From: Neisseria meningitidis
GTDB taxonomy: Bacteria > Pseudomonadota > Gammaproteobacteria > Burkholderiales > Neisseriaceae
Direction of reading: 5' to 3'
Assembly: GCA_923184405.1 (NCBI GenBank)
Contig: OV299793.1
Span: forward strand, 421,486 to 485,485
Length of the DNA: 64,000 nt
Shown here: positions 1 through 10,481 of the stretch, one piece after another
Layout: every line of letters begins with the position of its first letter
Numbering within the stretch: position 1 is the first letter of the stretch
The notes under the pieces: generated by a model
Told to the model about the DNA's origin: nothing
Seen by the model: the letters and a program-made list of their open reading frames with translations, nothing else
Database searches by the model: none
Program-made: the position numbers and the translations under genes

Positions 1-121
1 GGGCCTAGGCTGCGCCCGCCCAAAATATAATCGTCGAAATTGCGCGTAGAAAATAGGCGGCAAGCCCGATGAGAAGGACTGCAACCGGATAGATTGCAAA
101 AGTAATGTACATAGGATTCAT
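1..121 (-). CDS. putP: Sodium/proline symporter PutP, N-terminal fragment
   Basis: Only the first 40 or so codons lie in the window; the gene runs off the left edge. The minus strand starts ATG at 121 behind a GAGGAAT ribosome site, and the protein begins MNPMYITFAIYPVAVLLIGL, a first membrane segment, followed by the family sequence STRNFDDYILGGRSLG. The second part is one frame off: a T run near 49-52 has lost one base. PutP imports proline with sodium in the inner membrane, as substrate for PutA. The N-terminal match to the solute:sodium symporter family is clear; the frameshift looks like a read error. Confidence 0.8.
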
Positions 122-603
122 GTGCTATTCCTCGTCTAAAACTTCAGAATTACAGGCTTTGAAATTGCAAGCAACTTGCGCCTGAAATGTTTTTCTAATA
201 AAAGTACAACGGAAAATCCGGATACCCGAAAGGGGGATTCGGATAAATTATCTTCAATCACAATAAGATATGTAATAAAACTATATGAAATTGTAAATAA
301 TCCGTTTCAGCATAACCCAATTTCTGTTGTTTGCAAAGCACTTAATGGCTTAAAAAGCCGAGTTTGAAACGATGCGCGTCGGAAAAATCATTTAAAACAG
401 CATATTGTTTTGTAGTGTCTTGTAATCAGGCGTTGCGCGGAATATGAAATCCGTTTTCAGGCGGCAGGTGTTTTGAGGTGTAATTTAGCAACCGCAAAGG
501 AGGCGCGGTATGTTTTGCCGATTATCCGCCGCCCGTTTTCAGACGGCATTTTTCCTTATACAATAGCCGATTGAATTTGATATGTTCAGGAAGGATACAG
601 ATT
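122..603. other. Intergenic region between putP and ubiK
   Basis: Divergent spacer of about 480 bases. It is AT-rich from 180 to 420 and then holds a near-DUS (TTTTCAGGCGGCA, 452-464) and a complete 12-base DUS on the minus strand (TTCAGACGGCAT, 538-549). A 63-codon open frame at 176-367 has no ribosome site and no recognisable protein character, so I do not call it a gene. Confidence 0.6.
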
Positions 604-922
604 ATGTTCGGCAAGCAGCTTTTGAGGAAGTCGGCTCGAAAATCAGCGAAACCATCGCCAACAGCCCTGCCAAAGATGTGGAAAAAATATTAAGGCGATG
701 CTGGGCGGCGCGTTCAACCGTATGGATCCGGTTACGCGCGAAGAATTCGACATCCAGCAGCAGGTTTTAATCAAAACCCGTACCAAACTGGCGGCTTTGG
801 AAGCGCGTTTGGCAAAACTCGAAGCCGCGCAAAATCCCGAACGGGCAGCATTGGAAGCGGCTGAAGCCGCTGCCGAAGAAGCCGTCGCCGAAATCAGGCA
901 GCAAACCGAAGCTGGCGAATAA
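604..922 (+). CDS. ubiK: UbiK/BMFP-family accessory factor (two frameshifts)
   Basis: Small protein of about 105 residues. The N-terminus MFGKQL then EEVGSKISETIANSPAKDVE is followed by a short helix, MLGGAFNRMD, and a C-terminal coiled coil rich in Ala, Leu and Glu (LAALEARLAKLEAAQ). This is the BMFP/YqiC family; UbiK in E. coli helps the ubiquinone biosynthesis complex and binds lipids. ATG 604 is chosen because AGGAAGG sits just upstream (588-594). One base is missing near 620 (T run) and one near 686 (A run), so the frame is broken twice. The stop TAA is directly followed by a DUS at 924-933. The family call is good; the ubiquinone role is inferred from the family. Confidence 0.8.
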
Positions 923-935
923 GGCCGTCTGAAAT

Positions 936-2429
936 ATGTCGCTTGCCTTGGTTTACAGCCGCGCCTTGAGCGGTATGAATGCGCCGTTGGTCGAAGTGGA
1001 AGCCCACCTTGCCAACGGTCTGCCGCATTTCAACATCGTCGGGCTGCCCGATACGGAAGTCAAAGAAAGTCGCGACCGCGTCCGTGCCGCCATTATTCAA
1101 AGCGGTTTTGAATTCCCCGCCAAAAATCACCGTCAACCTCGCCCCCGCCGACCTGCCCAAAGAGTCGGGGCGTTTCGATTTGCCGATTGCAATCGGCATC
1201 CTTGCCGCATCGGGGCAGGTTGCGCCCGAAAAACTGGCGGAATACGAGTTTGCGGGGAATTGGCACTGTCGGGGCTGTTGCGCCCCGTGCGCGGCGCGTT
1301 GGCGATGGCGTGGCAGGGTATGCAGGCAAAACGTGCATTTGTTTTGCCTGAAGAAAATGCAGGACAAGCCGCCGTGATGCGCGGCATTACCGTTTACGGC
1401 GCGCGCTCTTTGGGCGAAGTCGCCGCCCATTTGAACGGCATCGAACCTTTGGCGCAAACCGAATGCCAAGTTCCTCAGATGCCGTTTGAACATGGCGGAC
1501 AACCTGATTTGTGCGATGTGAAAGGTCAGCACACAGCGCGCCTTGCTTTGGAAATCGCTGCCGCAGGCGGACACAGCCTCTTGATGATGGGTCCGCCGGG
1601 AACGGGCAAGTCTATGCTCTCCCAACGGCTGCCCGGCATCCTGCCGCCGCTGACCGAAGACGAATTGGTAGAAGTTTGGGCATTGCGTTCGCTCCTGCCC
1701 AACCACCAGCAACAACTCGACAGCAACCGTCCTTTCCGCAGTCCGCATCACAGCGCCAGCGCGGCGGCTATGGTCGGCGGCGGTTCCGACCCGCGTCCGG
1801 GCGAGATTTCATTGGCGCACCACGGCGTATTGTTTTTGGACGAGCTGCCCGAGTTCGACCGCAAAGTTTTGGAAGTTTTGCGCGAACCGTTGGAAAACGG
1901 CGAAATCCACATTTCCCGCGCGGCGCGCCAAGCCGTCTATCCTGCCAAATTCCAACTTGTTGCCGCCATGAACCCCTGCCCGTGCGGTTATCTCGGGCAT
2001 CCCGTCAAACCCTGCCGCTGCACGCCCGAAAGCGTCGCGCGTTACCGCAGCAAGATTTCCGGGCCGCTGCTCGACCGCATCGATTTGACCATCGAAGTCC
2101 CCAGCCTGTCCGCCGCCGAACTGATGCAGCAGGAAGCGGGCGAAAGCAGCGCGTCCGTTTTGGAACGCGTTATCGCCGCCCGCGACAAACAATACGCACG
2201 GCAGGGCAAAGTCAACGCCGCTTTGAGCGTCAGCGAACTCGATTCCCAAGCCTGCATCCAAAAAGAAGCGCAGGAAGCATTGGGCGGCCTGCTGGAAAAA
2301 CTCTCCCTTTCCGCCCGCAGCTTCCACCGCATCATGCGCGTGGCGCGTACATTGGCGGATTTGGCTGGCGACGAAGAAGTCGGCAGAAGCCACGTCATGA
2401 AAGCCATAGGTTTCCGTCGTGCTTTATAG
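936..2429 (+). CDS. comM: ComM/YifB Mg-chelatase-like AAA+ ATPase (frameshifts)
   Basis: Roughly 498 residues. An N-terminal ChlI-like domain (SLALVYSRALSGMNAPLVEV) is followed by the Mg-chelatase AAA+ core: Walker A GPPGTGKS near residue 220, Walker B VLFLDELPEF near 300, and the Cys-rich insert MNPCPCGYLGHP. The C-terminal domain (RSFHRIMRVARTLADLAGDE) is typical. ComM is the branch-migration helicase that helps integrate incoming DNA in natural transformation, fitting a naturally competent genus. Between about 1122 and 1256 the true frame is shifted: an A7 run is read as A5 and a G5 run as G4, three lost bases that restore the frame. The ATG follows a DUS by two bases. Confidence 0.9.
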   Translation: MSLALVYSRALSGMNAPLVEVEAHLANGLPHFNIVGLPDTEVKESRDRVRAAIIQSGFEFPAKNHRQPRPRRPAQRVGAFRFADCNRHPCRIGAGCARKTGGIRVCGELALSGLLRPVRGALAMAWQGMQAKRAFVLPEENAGQAAVMRGITVYGARSLGEVAAHLNGIEPLAQTECQVPQMPFEHGGQPDLCDVKGQHTARLALEIAAAGGHSLLMMGPPGTGKSMLSQRLPGILPPLTEDELVEVWALRSLLPNHQQQLDSNRPFRSPHHSASAAAMVGGGSDPRPGEISLAHHGVLFLDELPEFDRKVLEVLREPLENGEIHISRAARQAVYPAKFQLVAAMNPCPCGYLGHPVKPCRCTPESVARYRSKISGPLLDRIDLTIEVPSLSAAELMQQEAGESSASVLERVIAARDKQYARQGKVNAALSVSELDSQACIQKEAQEALGGLLEKLSLSARSFHRIMRVARTLADLAGDEEVGRSHVMKAIGFRRAL

Positions 2430-2528
2430 GAATGGGAATGGAAGCAGGTTTTGCCCAAATATGGCGATATTGTTAGAATATCCGCCCGTAAGCAAACGGC
2501 GTTAATGCCGTCTGAAACACATTAAGGT

Positions 2529-3379
2529 ATGTTTATGAACAAATTTTCCCAATCCGGAAAAGGTCTGTCCGGTTTTTTCTTCGGTTTGATACTGGCGACG
2601 GTCATTATTGCCGGTATTTTGTTTTATCTGAACCAGAGCGGTCAAAATGCGTTCAAAATCCCGGTTCCGTCGAAGCAGCCTGCAGAAACGGAAATCCTGA
2701 AACCGAAAACCAGCCTAAGGAAGACATCCAACCTGAACCTGCTGATCAAAACGCCTTGTCCGAACCGGATGCTGCGACAGAGGCAGAGCAGTCGGATGCG
2801 GAAAAAGCTGCCGATAAAGCCGACGAGGTTGAAGAAAAGGCGGGCGAGCCGGAGCGGGAAAAGTCGGACGGACAGGCAGTGCGTAAGAAAGCGCTGACGG
2901 AAGAGCGTGAACAAACCGTCAGAGAAAAAGCGCAGAAGAAAGATGCCGAAACGGTTAAAAAACAAGCGGTAAAACCGTCTAAAGAAACAGAGAAAAAAGC
3001 TCCAAAAGAAGAGAAAAAGGCGGAAAAGGAAAAAGTTGCACCCAAACCGACCCCGGAACAAATCCTCAACAGCGGCAGCATCGAAAAAGCGCGCAGTGCC
3101 GCCGCCAAAGAAGTGCAGAAAATGAAAACGTCCGACAAGGCGGAAGCAACGCATTATCTGCAAATGGGCGCGTATGCCGACCGCCGGAGCGCGGAAGGGC
3201 AGCGTGCCAAACTGGCAATCTTGGGCATATCTTCCAAGGTGGTCGGCTATCAGGCGGGACATAAAACGCTTTACCGGGTGCAAAGCGGCAATATGTCTGC
3301 CGATGCGGTGAAAAAAATGCAGGACGAGTTGAAAAAACATGAAGTCGCCAGCCTGATCCGTTCTATCGAAAGTAAATAA
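2529..3379 (+). CDS. SPOR-domain membrane protein (frameshift)
   Basis: A short cytoplasmic start is followed by one membrane helix (FFFGLILATVIIAGILFYL, residues about 16-35), then a long, highly charged Lys/Glu/Ala-rich linker, and a C-terminal SPOR domain (THYLQMGAYADRRSAEGQRA ... TLYRVQSGNMS). This FtsN-like layout suggests an inner-membrane protein whose SPOR domain binds denuded septal glycan. In gonococci a gene of this type was described as tetrapac (tpc), affecting cell separation and competence; I cannot confirm the identity. One A is missing near 2709, shifting the frame between residues 60 and 76. It lies three bases before the dsbA start, so the two are probably co-transcribed. 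Confidence 0.8.
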
Positions 3380-3381
3380 TT

Positions 3382-4025
3382 ATGAAGCTCAAACATCTGT
3401 TGCCGCTGCTGCTGTCGGCAGTGTTGTCCGCGCAGGCATATGCCCTGACGGAAAGGGAAGACTATCTTGTGTTGGATAAACCCATTCCTCAAAAACAGTC
3501 GGGCAAAATTGAGGTTTTGGAATTTTTCGGCTATTTCTGCGTACATTGCCATCATTTCGATCCTTTGTTATTGAAATTGGGCAAGGCATTGCCGTCTGAT
3601 GCCTATTTAAGGACGGAGCACGTGGTCTGGCAGCCTGAAATGCTCGGTCCGGCCAGAATGGCTGCTGCGGTCAAGCTGTCAGGTTTGAAATATCAGGCAA
3701 ACCCTGCCGTGTTTAAAGCAGTTTACGAACAAAAAATCCGCTTGGAAAACAGGTCGGTTGCCGAAAAATGGGCTTTGTCTCAAAAGGCTTTGACGGCAAA
3801 AAACTGATGCGCGCCTACGACTCTCCTGCGGCAGCGGCTGCTGCATCAAAAATGCAGCAATTGACGGAACAGTACCGCATCGACAGTACGCCGACCGTTG
3901 TCGTCGGCGGAAAATACCGCGTTATCTTCAATAATGGCTTTGACGGCGGTGTTCATACGATTAAAGAATTGGTTGCCAAAGTCAGGGAAGAACGCAAGCG
4001 TCAGACCCCTGCTGTACAGAAATAG
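3382..4025 (+). CDS. dsbA: Periplasmic thiol:disulfide oxidoreductase DsbA (DsbA3 type; frameshift)
   Basis: About 214 residues. A Sec signal peptide ([21 protein letters not shown]) without a lipobox is followed by a thioredoxin fold with active site CVHC in [14 protein letters not shown] and the cis-Pro loop [13 protein letters not shown]. It oxidises cysteines of exported proteins. Meningococci have three DsbA proteins, two lipoproteins and one soluble; the absence of a lipobox makes this the soluble type. A five-A run near 3783 is read as four, so the C-terminal third ([14 protein letters not shown] onward) is in another frame. The gene is two bases from the SPOR gene and 32 bases before uppP. 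Confidence 0.85.
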
Positions 4026-4057
4026 CCGAACTCCCGTATCCGAAAGAAGCGCAAGCA

Positions 4058-4879
4058 ATGGATTTTCTGATTGTCCTGAAAGCCCTGATGATGGGCTTGG
4101 TAGAAGGTTTTACCGAATTTTTACCGATTTCCAGCACCGGACATTTGATTGTGTTCGGCAATCTGATTGATTTTCACAGCAATCACAAGGTTTTTGAAAT
4201 TACCATCCAGCTCGGTGCGGTTTTGGCGGTAGTGTTTGAATACCAGCAGCGTTTCAGCAATGTGTTGCATGGCGTGGGAAAAGACCGGAAAGCCAACCGT
4301 TTCGTCCTTAATCTTGCCATTGCTTTTATACCTGCCGCCGTGATGGGGCTGTTGTTCGGCAAACAAATCAAAGAGTATCTGTTTAATCCCTTGAGTGTTG
4401 CAGTCATGCTGGTTTTGGGCGGTTTTTTTATTTTGTGGGTGGAGAAACGCCAAAGCCGGGCAGAGCCTAAAATTGTCGATGTTGATGCATTGCGTCCGAT
4501 TGATGCGTTGATGATCGGCGTTGCCCAAGTGTTTGCACTGGTTCCGGGTACGTCCCGTTCGGGCAGTACGATTATGGGCGGGATGCTTTGGGGAATCGAG
4601 CGGAAAACGGCAACGGAGTTTTCATTTTTCTTGGCCGTTCCGATGATGGTTGCAGCAACGGCTTATGATGTCCTGAAGCATTACCGGTTTTTCACCCTGC
4701 ATGATGTCGGTTTGATTCTGATTGGCTTTGTTGCCGCTTTTGTTTCCGGTTTGGTGGCGGTAAAAGCGTTGCTGAAGTTTGTTTCCAAGAAAAATTATAT
4801 CCCTTTTGCCTATTACCGCATTGTTTTTGGCATTGCCATCATTATATTGTGGCTGTCAGGCTGGATAAGTTGGGAATGA
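4058..4879 (+). CDS. uppP: Undecaprenyl-diphosphate phosphatase UppP (BacA)
   Basis: Intact 273-residue polytopic membrane protein. It carries both family signatures: the (E/Q)XXXE-type motif in [18 protein letters not shown] (residues 13-30) and the second motif [14 protein letters not shown] (about 164-177). UppP dephosphorylates undecaprenyl pyrophosphate at the inner membrane, recycling the carrier used by MraY and MurG further along this window; loss sensitises cells to bacitracin. It is followed at once by a strong terminator, so it ends the short operon. One of the few long genes here with no frame damage. Confidence 0.97.
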   Translation: MDFLIVLKALMMGLVEGFTEFLPISSTGHLIVFGNLIDFHSNHKVFEITIQLGAVLAVVFEYQQRFSNVLHGVGKDRKANRFVLNLAIAFIPAAVMGLLFGKQIKEYLFNPLSVAVMLVLGGFFILWVEKRQSRAEPKIVDVDALRPIDALMIGVAQVFALVPGTSRSGSTIMGGMLWGIERKTATEFSFFLAVPMMVAATAYDVLKHYRFFTLHDVGLILIGFVAAFVSGLVAVKALLKFVSKKNYIPFAYYRIVFGIAIIILWLSGWISWE

Positions 4880-4885
4880 AACCAT

Positions 4886-4924
4886 AAACCCGACCTGAAG
4901 ACATTATTCGGGTCGGGTTTGTTT
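4886..4924 (+). terminator. Rho-independent terminator after uppP
   Basis: AAACCCGACC (4886-4895) is the exact inverted repeat of GGTCGGGTTT (4911-4920), with a 15-base loop and a T-rich tail, seven bases after the uppP stop. Confidence 0.85.
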
Positions 4925-4934
4925 GACGGGCTGA

Positions 4935-5039
4935 TATAGTGAATTAACAAAAATCAGGACAAGGCGACGAAGCCGCAGACAGTACAGATAGACTGCAAGG
5001 CGAGCCAACGCTGTACAAGTTTAAATTTAATTCACTATA
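4935..5039. repeat. Correia element (short form, 105 bp)
   Basis: It begins TATAGTGAATTAAC and ends GTTAATTC-type ...TTCACTATA, with the internal CREE core CAGGACAAGGCGACGAAGCC. It lacks the central ~50 bases present in the 155-bp copies. Correia elements are small non-autonomous elements inserted at TA and mobilised in trans in the past. Confidence 0.92.
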
Positions 5040-5128
5040 AAATCAGGACAGGCGGGGCGATAGGTTTAAAGTCGATTGCCTGTTTTGAAGGCAGTGGTTT
5101 GTTCTTTATTTCCCGGCAATCAGGCAAT

Positions 5129-5165
5129 AAAAAAGCACATACCTTTTTACGGTCTGTGCTTTTTT
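5129..5165 (-). terminator. Terminator of the tRNA pair
   Basis: AAAAAAGCACA (5129-5139) pairs with TGTGCTTTTTT (5155-5165); read on the minus strand it lies directly 3' of the tRNA-Ala gene. Confidence 0.8.
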
Positions 5166-5171
5166 ATCCAG

Positions 5172-5244
<73 letters not shown>

Positions 5245-5250
5245 AAAATT

Positions 5251-5327
5251 TGGTGGCGAATCAGGGACTCGAAACCCGGACACAAGGATTATGATTCCTC
5301 TGCTCTAACCGACTGAGCTAATTCGCC
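5251..5327 (-). tRNA. tRNA-Met (anticodon CAT, elongator type)
   Basis: Minus-strand cloverleaf with acceptor GGCGAAT/ATTCGCC, D arm GCTCAGTCGGTTAGAGC, anticodon loop ATCATAA in stem GAGGA/TCCTT (anticodon CAT), T arm, and an encoded CCA. The sequence resembles elongator tRNA-Met; an initiator would have C-A at 1-72 and three G-C pairs under the anticodon loop. A lysidine-modified tRNA-Ile2 cannot be excluded from the anticodon alone. Confidence 0.88.
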
Positions 5328-5457
5328 GTTTCGTGAAGACGCTATTATATGTTTTTCTGTTTTTTGACAAGCCGTATTTTCTAATTTTGAATTAGTTGAC
5401 TGTTTTTAAATGTTAAAAAGTTTATGTCGTCTGAAGCGGATTCAGGCGGCATGAGGG

Positions 5458-6606
5458 TTAGAGTTTGTGGCAGATGTCGCCGAAGCGGAATCCTGCCCAG
5501 TCGACGCCGATATTTTTACCGAATGCGATGACTTTAAACAATTCTCCCATTTCATGCTGGTCAATCAGTTTCTGAACGGCAGCAGCTTCACGGATGTAGG
5601 CGGGCGAGTCTGTTTTCCCACTCTGTGCCAACAGCTCGGTTATGCCCATGTTCAATAACAAATGGGACTGGGGCAGATAACCTATCAAATCCAGTCCTGC
5701 ATCCGTACTGGCTTGGGCAATGTCGGTAAAGTTGACATGCGCGGTCAGGTCGGCCAACCCGATGAAGTCAAAAGGATTGTGGATAACGTGATGTCGGTAG
5801 TGTCCGATCAGAGTACCTTGATTGCGTTGAGGGTGGTAATACTGCGCTGCATCAAAACCGTAGTCGATGAATATCATACCTCCGCGTTCAAGCCTTGAGG
5901 CAAGGGTGCGGATAAAGGCATATTGTTGCGGATGTAGTCCGCTGGTGTAGGGATAATCTGTTTGAGGAAAATAGAGGGAAGCCAAGGCAGATAGCTGTAA
6001 GTCGTGCAGCGGTCGTGCCGAATAGGTAAAACGGTCATTATCTAGGCAAACGCCGACATGCTCGAATGAGCTGCCTTCATGTTTACGGACGATTTCGACA
6101 GGCATGGCATCGAGTACTTCGCTGCCGATGATGATGCCGTCAAACGCTTCGGGAAGTGCGGTCAAGTGGACAACTTTTTGAGATGCTTCCGGTGCGCGTG
6201 CTTGAATCAGGTTTTTCTGACGTGCTGCCAGCTCCGGCGATATTTCAATAATATAGTAACGGCTGATGCCGTCCGAAATGCTGCCCAACAAATCGGCGGC
6301 AAGCTGTCCGGTTCCCGCGCCGAATTCATAGATATTGCCCGCCGTTTGGGATAGAAGTTCTTGAAGTTGGCGTGCCAGTGTCTGTGCAAACAGAGAGGTG
6401 AGGGTCGGTGCGGTAATAAAATCCCCGGTATTGCCGATTTTATGGCTGCCGCTTATGTAGTAGCCGTATTGCGGAGCGTATAAAACCAATTCCATAAAAC
6501 GTGAAAATGGAATCCAGTTGCTGTGTTTGCCGATTTTTTCGGCAATGAGGGTTTGCAGTTAGAGCGAGAATTGCCATGCTTCGGGAGAGGGGATGGGGAG
6601 GGGCAT
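5458..6606 (-). CDS. MidA/NDUFAF7-family SAM-dependent methyltransferase (in-frame stop)
   Basis: About 382 residues when read from ATG 6606 (MPLPIPSPEAWQF...). The glycine-rich SAM loop IYEFGAGTGQLAADLL lies near residue 95, followed by GIIIGSEVLDAMPVE, FIDYGFDAAQYYHP and GTLIGHYRHH, all hallmarks of COG1565. The eukaryotic member NDUFAF7 methylates an arginine of a complex I subunit; the bacterial substrate is not established. Codon 16 is TAA (6559-6561) where CAA is expected, so the first start gives only a 15-residue peptide; a downstream ATG at 6495 leaves a protein lacking the first 37 residues. The next gene cluster diverges from it across 347 bases. Confidence 0.85.
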
Positions 6607-6850
6607 GATAAGTGTTAGCTTGTGTAAATTTATTGGATTTCCTGACATATTACACGTTGGTACGGGTGCTGTCATGGCTTTATCTTAATACTATATATTG
6701 TGTTTATATTATTAAATTAATCATATATAGTTGTTTATTGGTTCGATTATTCTGTACCGCACCCGCCGTGCCGTTGTCGTCATTTTTTATCTTATTGCTT
6801 TTAAAAGGAATAAAAATTTCAGATATGTTAATGAGTTTTCATGCCCTGAT

Positions 6851-6879
6851 TTGACCGAGTGTTTAAAATTTCTTATAGT
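6851..6879 (+). promoter_or_regulatory. Sigma-70 promoter of the dcw cluster
   Basis: TTGACC (6851-6856), a 17-base spacer and TATAGT (6874-6879) make a near-consensus promoter about 75 bases before the mraZ ATG. It is the only strong candidate in front of the cluster. Confidence 0.65.
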
Positions 6880-6888
6880 GTCGATTGG

Positions 6889-6913
6889 TGGGGAATTGTA
6901 GGGCAAAGTGTCT
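6889..6913 (+). promoter_or_regulatory. Possible MraZ operator (TGGGN-like repeats)
   Basis: TGGGG (6889-6893), TAGGG (6899-6903) and TGTCT (6909-6913) are spaced by exactly five bases just after the expected transcription start. In other bacteria MraZ represses its own operon by binding TGGGN repeats with five-base spacers. Only the first repeat is perfect, so this is tentative. Confidence 0.4.
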
Positions 6914-6953
6914 CTTTTACCCTTGTGATTTTGATTTCGGCTTGGGACATGTC

Positions 6954-7408
6954 ATGTTCGGCGGCGCACACGAATTAAGCATCGACAGTAAGGGGCGGTT
7001 GGCTGTTCCTGCCAAATTCCGTGACATTCTGTCGCGCCTCTATACGCCTGCCGTAGTGGTAACGCTCGAGTCGAAACACAAGCTGTTGATGTACCCTGTT
7101 GCGGAGTGGGAAAAGGTTGCGGCGCAACTTTTAAACTTAAAAGTGGCGGATAACCCTGTTTTGCGGCGGTTTCAAAATCTTTTGCTGCATAACGCGGAAA
7201 TTTTGAATGGGACAGCGCCTACCGGGTGCTGCTTCCTGCCGGACTGAGGAAAAGGGTGGATTTCGACCGTGAAGTCGTTTTGGTCGATCGTGCCAACCGT
7301 TTGGAGCTTTGGGGTCGCGAGCAGTGGGAGGCTGAGATGGTTCAGGCTTTGGATGACGATCCTGACGAACTTGCCTTCCAGTTGGGTCAGACGGATTTGC
7401 AATTGTGA
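6954..7408 (+). CDS. mraZ: Transcriptional regulator MraZ (frameshift)
   Basis: About 151 residues, usual for the family, with two AbrB-like MraZ repeats: [20 protein letters not shown] at the start and [11 protein letters not shown] near the end. The first DXXXR motif is [11 protein letters not shown]. MraZ binds the promoter of the division and cell wall cluster and usually represses it. One G is missing near 7210 (ATTTTGGAATGG expected), so the C-terminal half is in a second frame. Its TGA overlaps the GTG start of rsmH (GTGA), implying translational coupling. Confidence 0.9.
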
Positions 7409-8393
7409 GTGGAGCAGAAAGTTACCGGCATATCACGGTCTTGCTGAATGAGGCGGTGGATGCGCTTGCCGTGCGCGAAGACGGTGTCTATGTGGACGGT
7501 ACGTTCGGCAGGGGAGGGCATTCCCGGCTGATTTTGTCGCGTTTGAGCGATGCGGGGCGGTTGATTGTTTTCGACAAAGACCCGCAGGCGATTGCTGTGG
7601 CAGAAGAGCTGGCGCGTTCGGACAAACGGGTCGGTGTCGTGCATGGCGGTTTTGCTTCGTTTCAGGCGGCATTGACGGTTTGGGCATCGGCAAGGTGGAC
7701 GGTGCGCTGTTTCGATTTGGGATTTCGTCTCCGCAAATCGACGACGGCAGCCGCGGCTTCAGCCTAAGCTTCGATGCCCCTTTAAATATACGAATGGATA
7801 CGACGCGCGGTATGTCTGCCGCAGATGGATAGCGGTTGCGTCGGAACAGGATTTGCACGAGGTAACTACAACAATTATGGTGAAGAGCGGTTTAGCCGCC
7901 GCATTGCGCGCTAAACATTGCTGCGCAACGGGCGGAAAGTCCAATCGACAACAACTCCGGCAAGCTGGCGCAGATCGTGGAACAAAACGTCCGTACTGCG
8001 CGAGCGGGGGCAGGATCCTCTGCGACGCGCACCTTCTCAGGCGGTCCGCATCTTTATTAACCGCGAGCTTGGAAGAAGTAGCGTATTGCCGCAGGTCATG
8101 CGTCGTCCGAAAGAGTGGCGATGGTCGGCGGCCATCGCTTTCCATCCGTTGGAAGACCGCATTGTGAAGCAGTTTGTCAAAAACATTCGCAACACGCGCC
8201 CCTGCCGCGCTGGGCGGCGGTCAGGGAAGCGGATTTGCCCGAGCTGCCCCTGAAAATCGTGGGCAGGCATTGTGCCGGGTGAGGCGGAAATTGCCGCCAA
8301 TCCGAGGGCGAGAAGTGCGGTTTTGCGAGTGGCGGAGAGGACTGCCGATCCGATACCGGAACAATCACAGAGAAAACGTCTGAATGGCAATGA
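7405..8393 (+). CDS. rsmH: 16S rRNA m4C1402 methyltransferase RsmH (MraW; badly frameshifted)
   Basis: It starts GTG 7405 inside the mraZ stop. The N-terminal 85 residues are clean: [15 protein letters not shown], then the SAM motif [12 protein letters not shown] near residue 30. From about 7677 the frame breaks repeatedly, but family sequence is still traceable ([19 protein letters not shown]-like, [18 protein letters not shown], [39 protein letters not shown]). The end reads TSEWQ and TGA after restoring one A. RsmH N4-methylates C1402 of 16S rRNA. The gene is conserved and in its normal operon place, so I treat the damage as sequence error. Confidence 0.85.
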
Positions 8394-8652
8394 ACAAATT
8401 GAATTTCCTTCTGCTGCATGCGCGTGCGTTTCCGCTTTTTCCGTTGTGATGCAGCAAAATCAGTACAGGCTCAACTTCACAGCTTTGGATAAGGCGAAAA
8501 AACAGGAAATCGCCTTGGAGCAGGATTATGCGCAAATGAGGCTGCAACAGGCGCGTTTGGCGAACCACGAAGCGATCAGCACGGCGGCAGAAAAACAAAA
8601 CCTCCATCCGCTGTTTTCGGGCAATACCTCTAGGGTGGAGCATCAAAGATAG
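8390..8652 (+). CDS. ftsL: Cell division protein FtsL (frameshift)
   Basis: About 87 residues, ATG overlapping the rsmH stop (ATGA). MNKLNFLLL leads into a membrane segment, then a periplasmic leucine-zipper coiled coil ([32 protein letters not shown]). FtsL forms a bitopic complex with FtsB and FtsQ and activates FtsW/PBP2 at the septum. The frame slips near 8415 inside the membrane segment; the remaining 75 residues are continuous to the stop at 8652. Identity rests on size, topology and position just before penA. Confidence 0.85.
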
Positions 8653-8711
8653 AAGAGCCTGTGTGCCGGAATCGGATTCCCGCGTCAGGACAATAATAAC
8701 GAGAAGTCAAA

Positions 8712-10457
<1,746 letters not shown>

Positions 10458-10481
10458 TCCGAGTATCAACGAGATTGTTTT

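Larger units (their letters stand above)
6607..6953. other. Promoter region upstream of the dcw cluster
   Basis: AT-rich spacer between the divergent methyltransferase gene and mraZ. An 80-codon hydrophobic open frame at 6612-6854 has no ribosome site and is probably not a gene. A good sigma-70 promoter and possible MraZ sites lie at its right end. Confidence 0.65.

Noticed and set aside
894..1751. Long minus-strand open frame (285 codons)
   Set aside because: It lies antisense to comM and mirrors its codon structure; the comM frame has clear AAA+ motifs.
2642..3340. 232-codon minus-strand frame opposite the SPOR protein gene
   Set aside because: Antisense of a Lys/Glu-rich linker gives a Phe/Leu-rich shadow; no start signals.
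6612..6854. 80-codon hydrophobic frame before mraZ
   Set aside because: No ribosome site, AT-rich, overlaps the promoter region; composition explains the hydrophobic residues.
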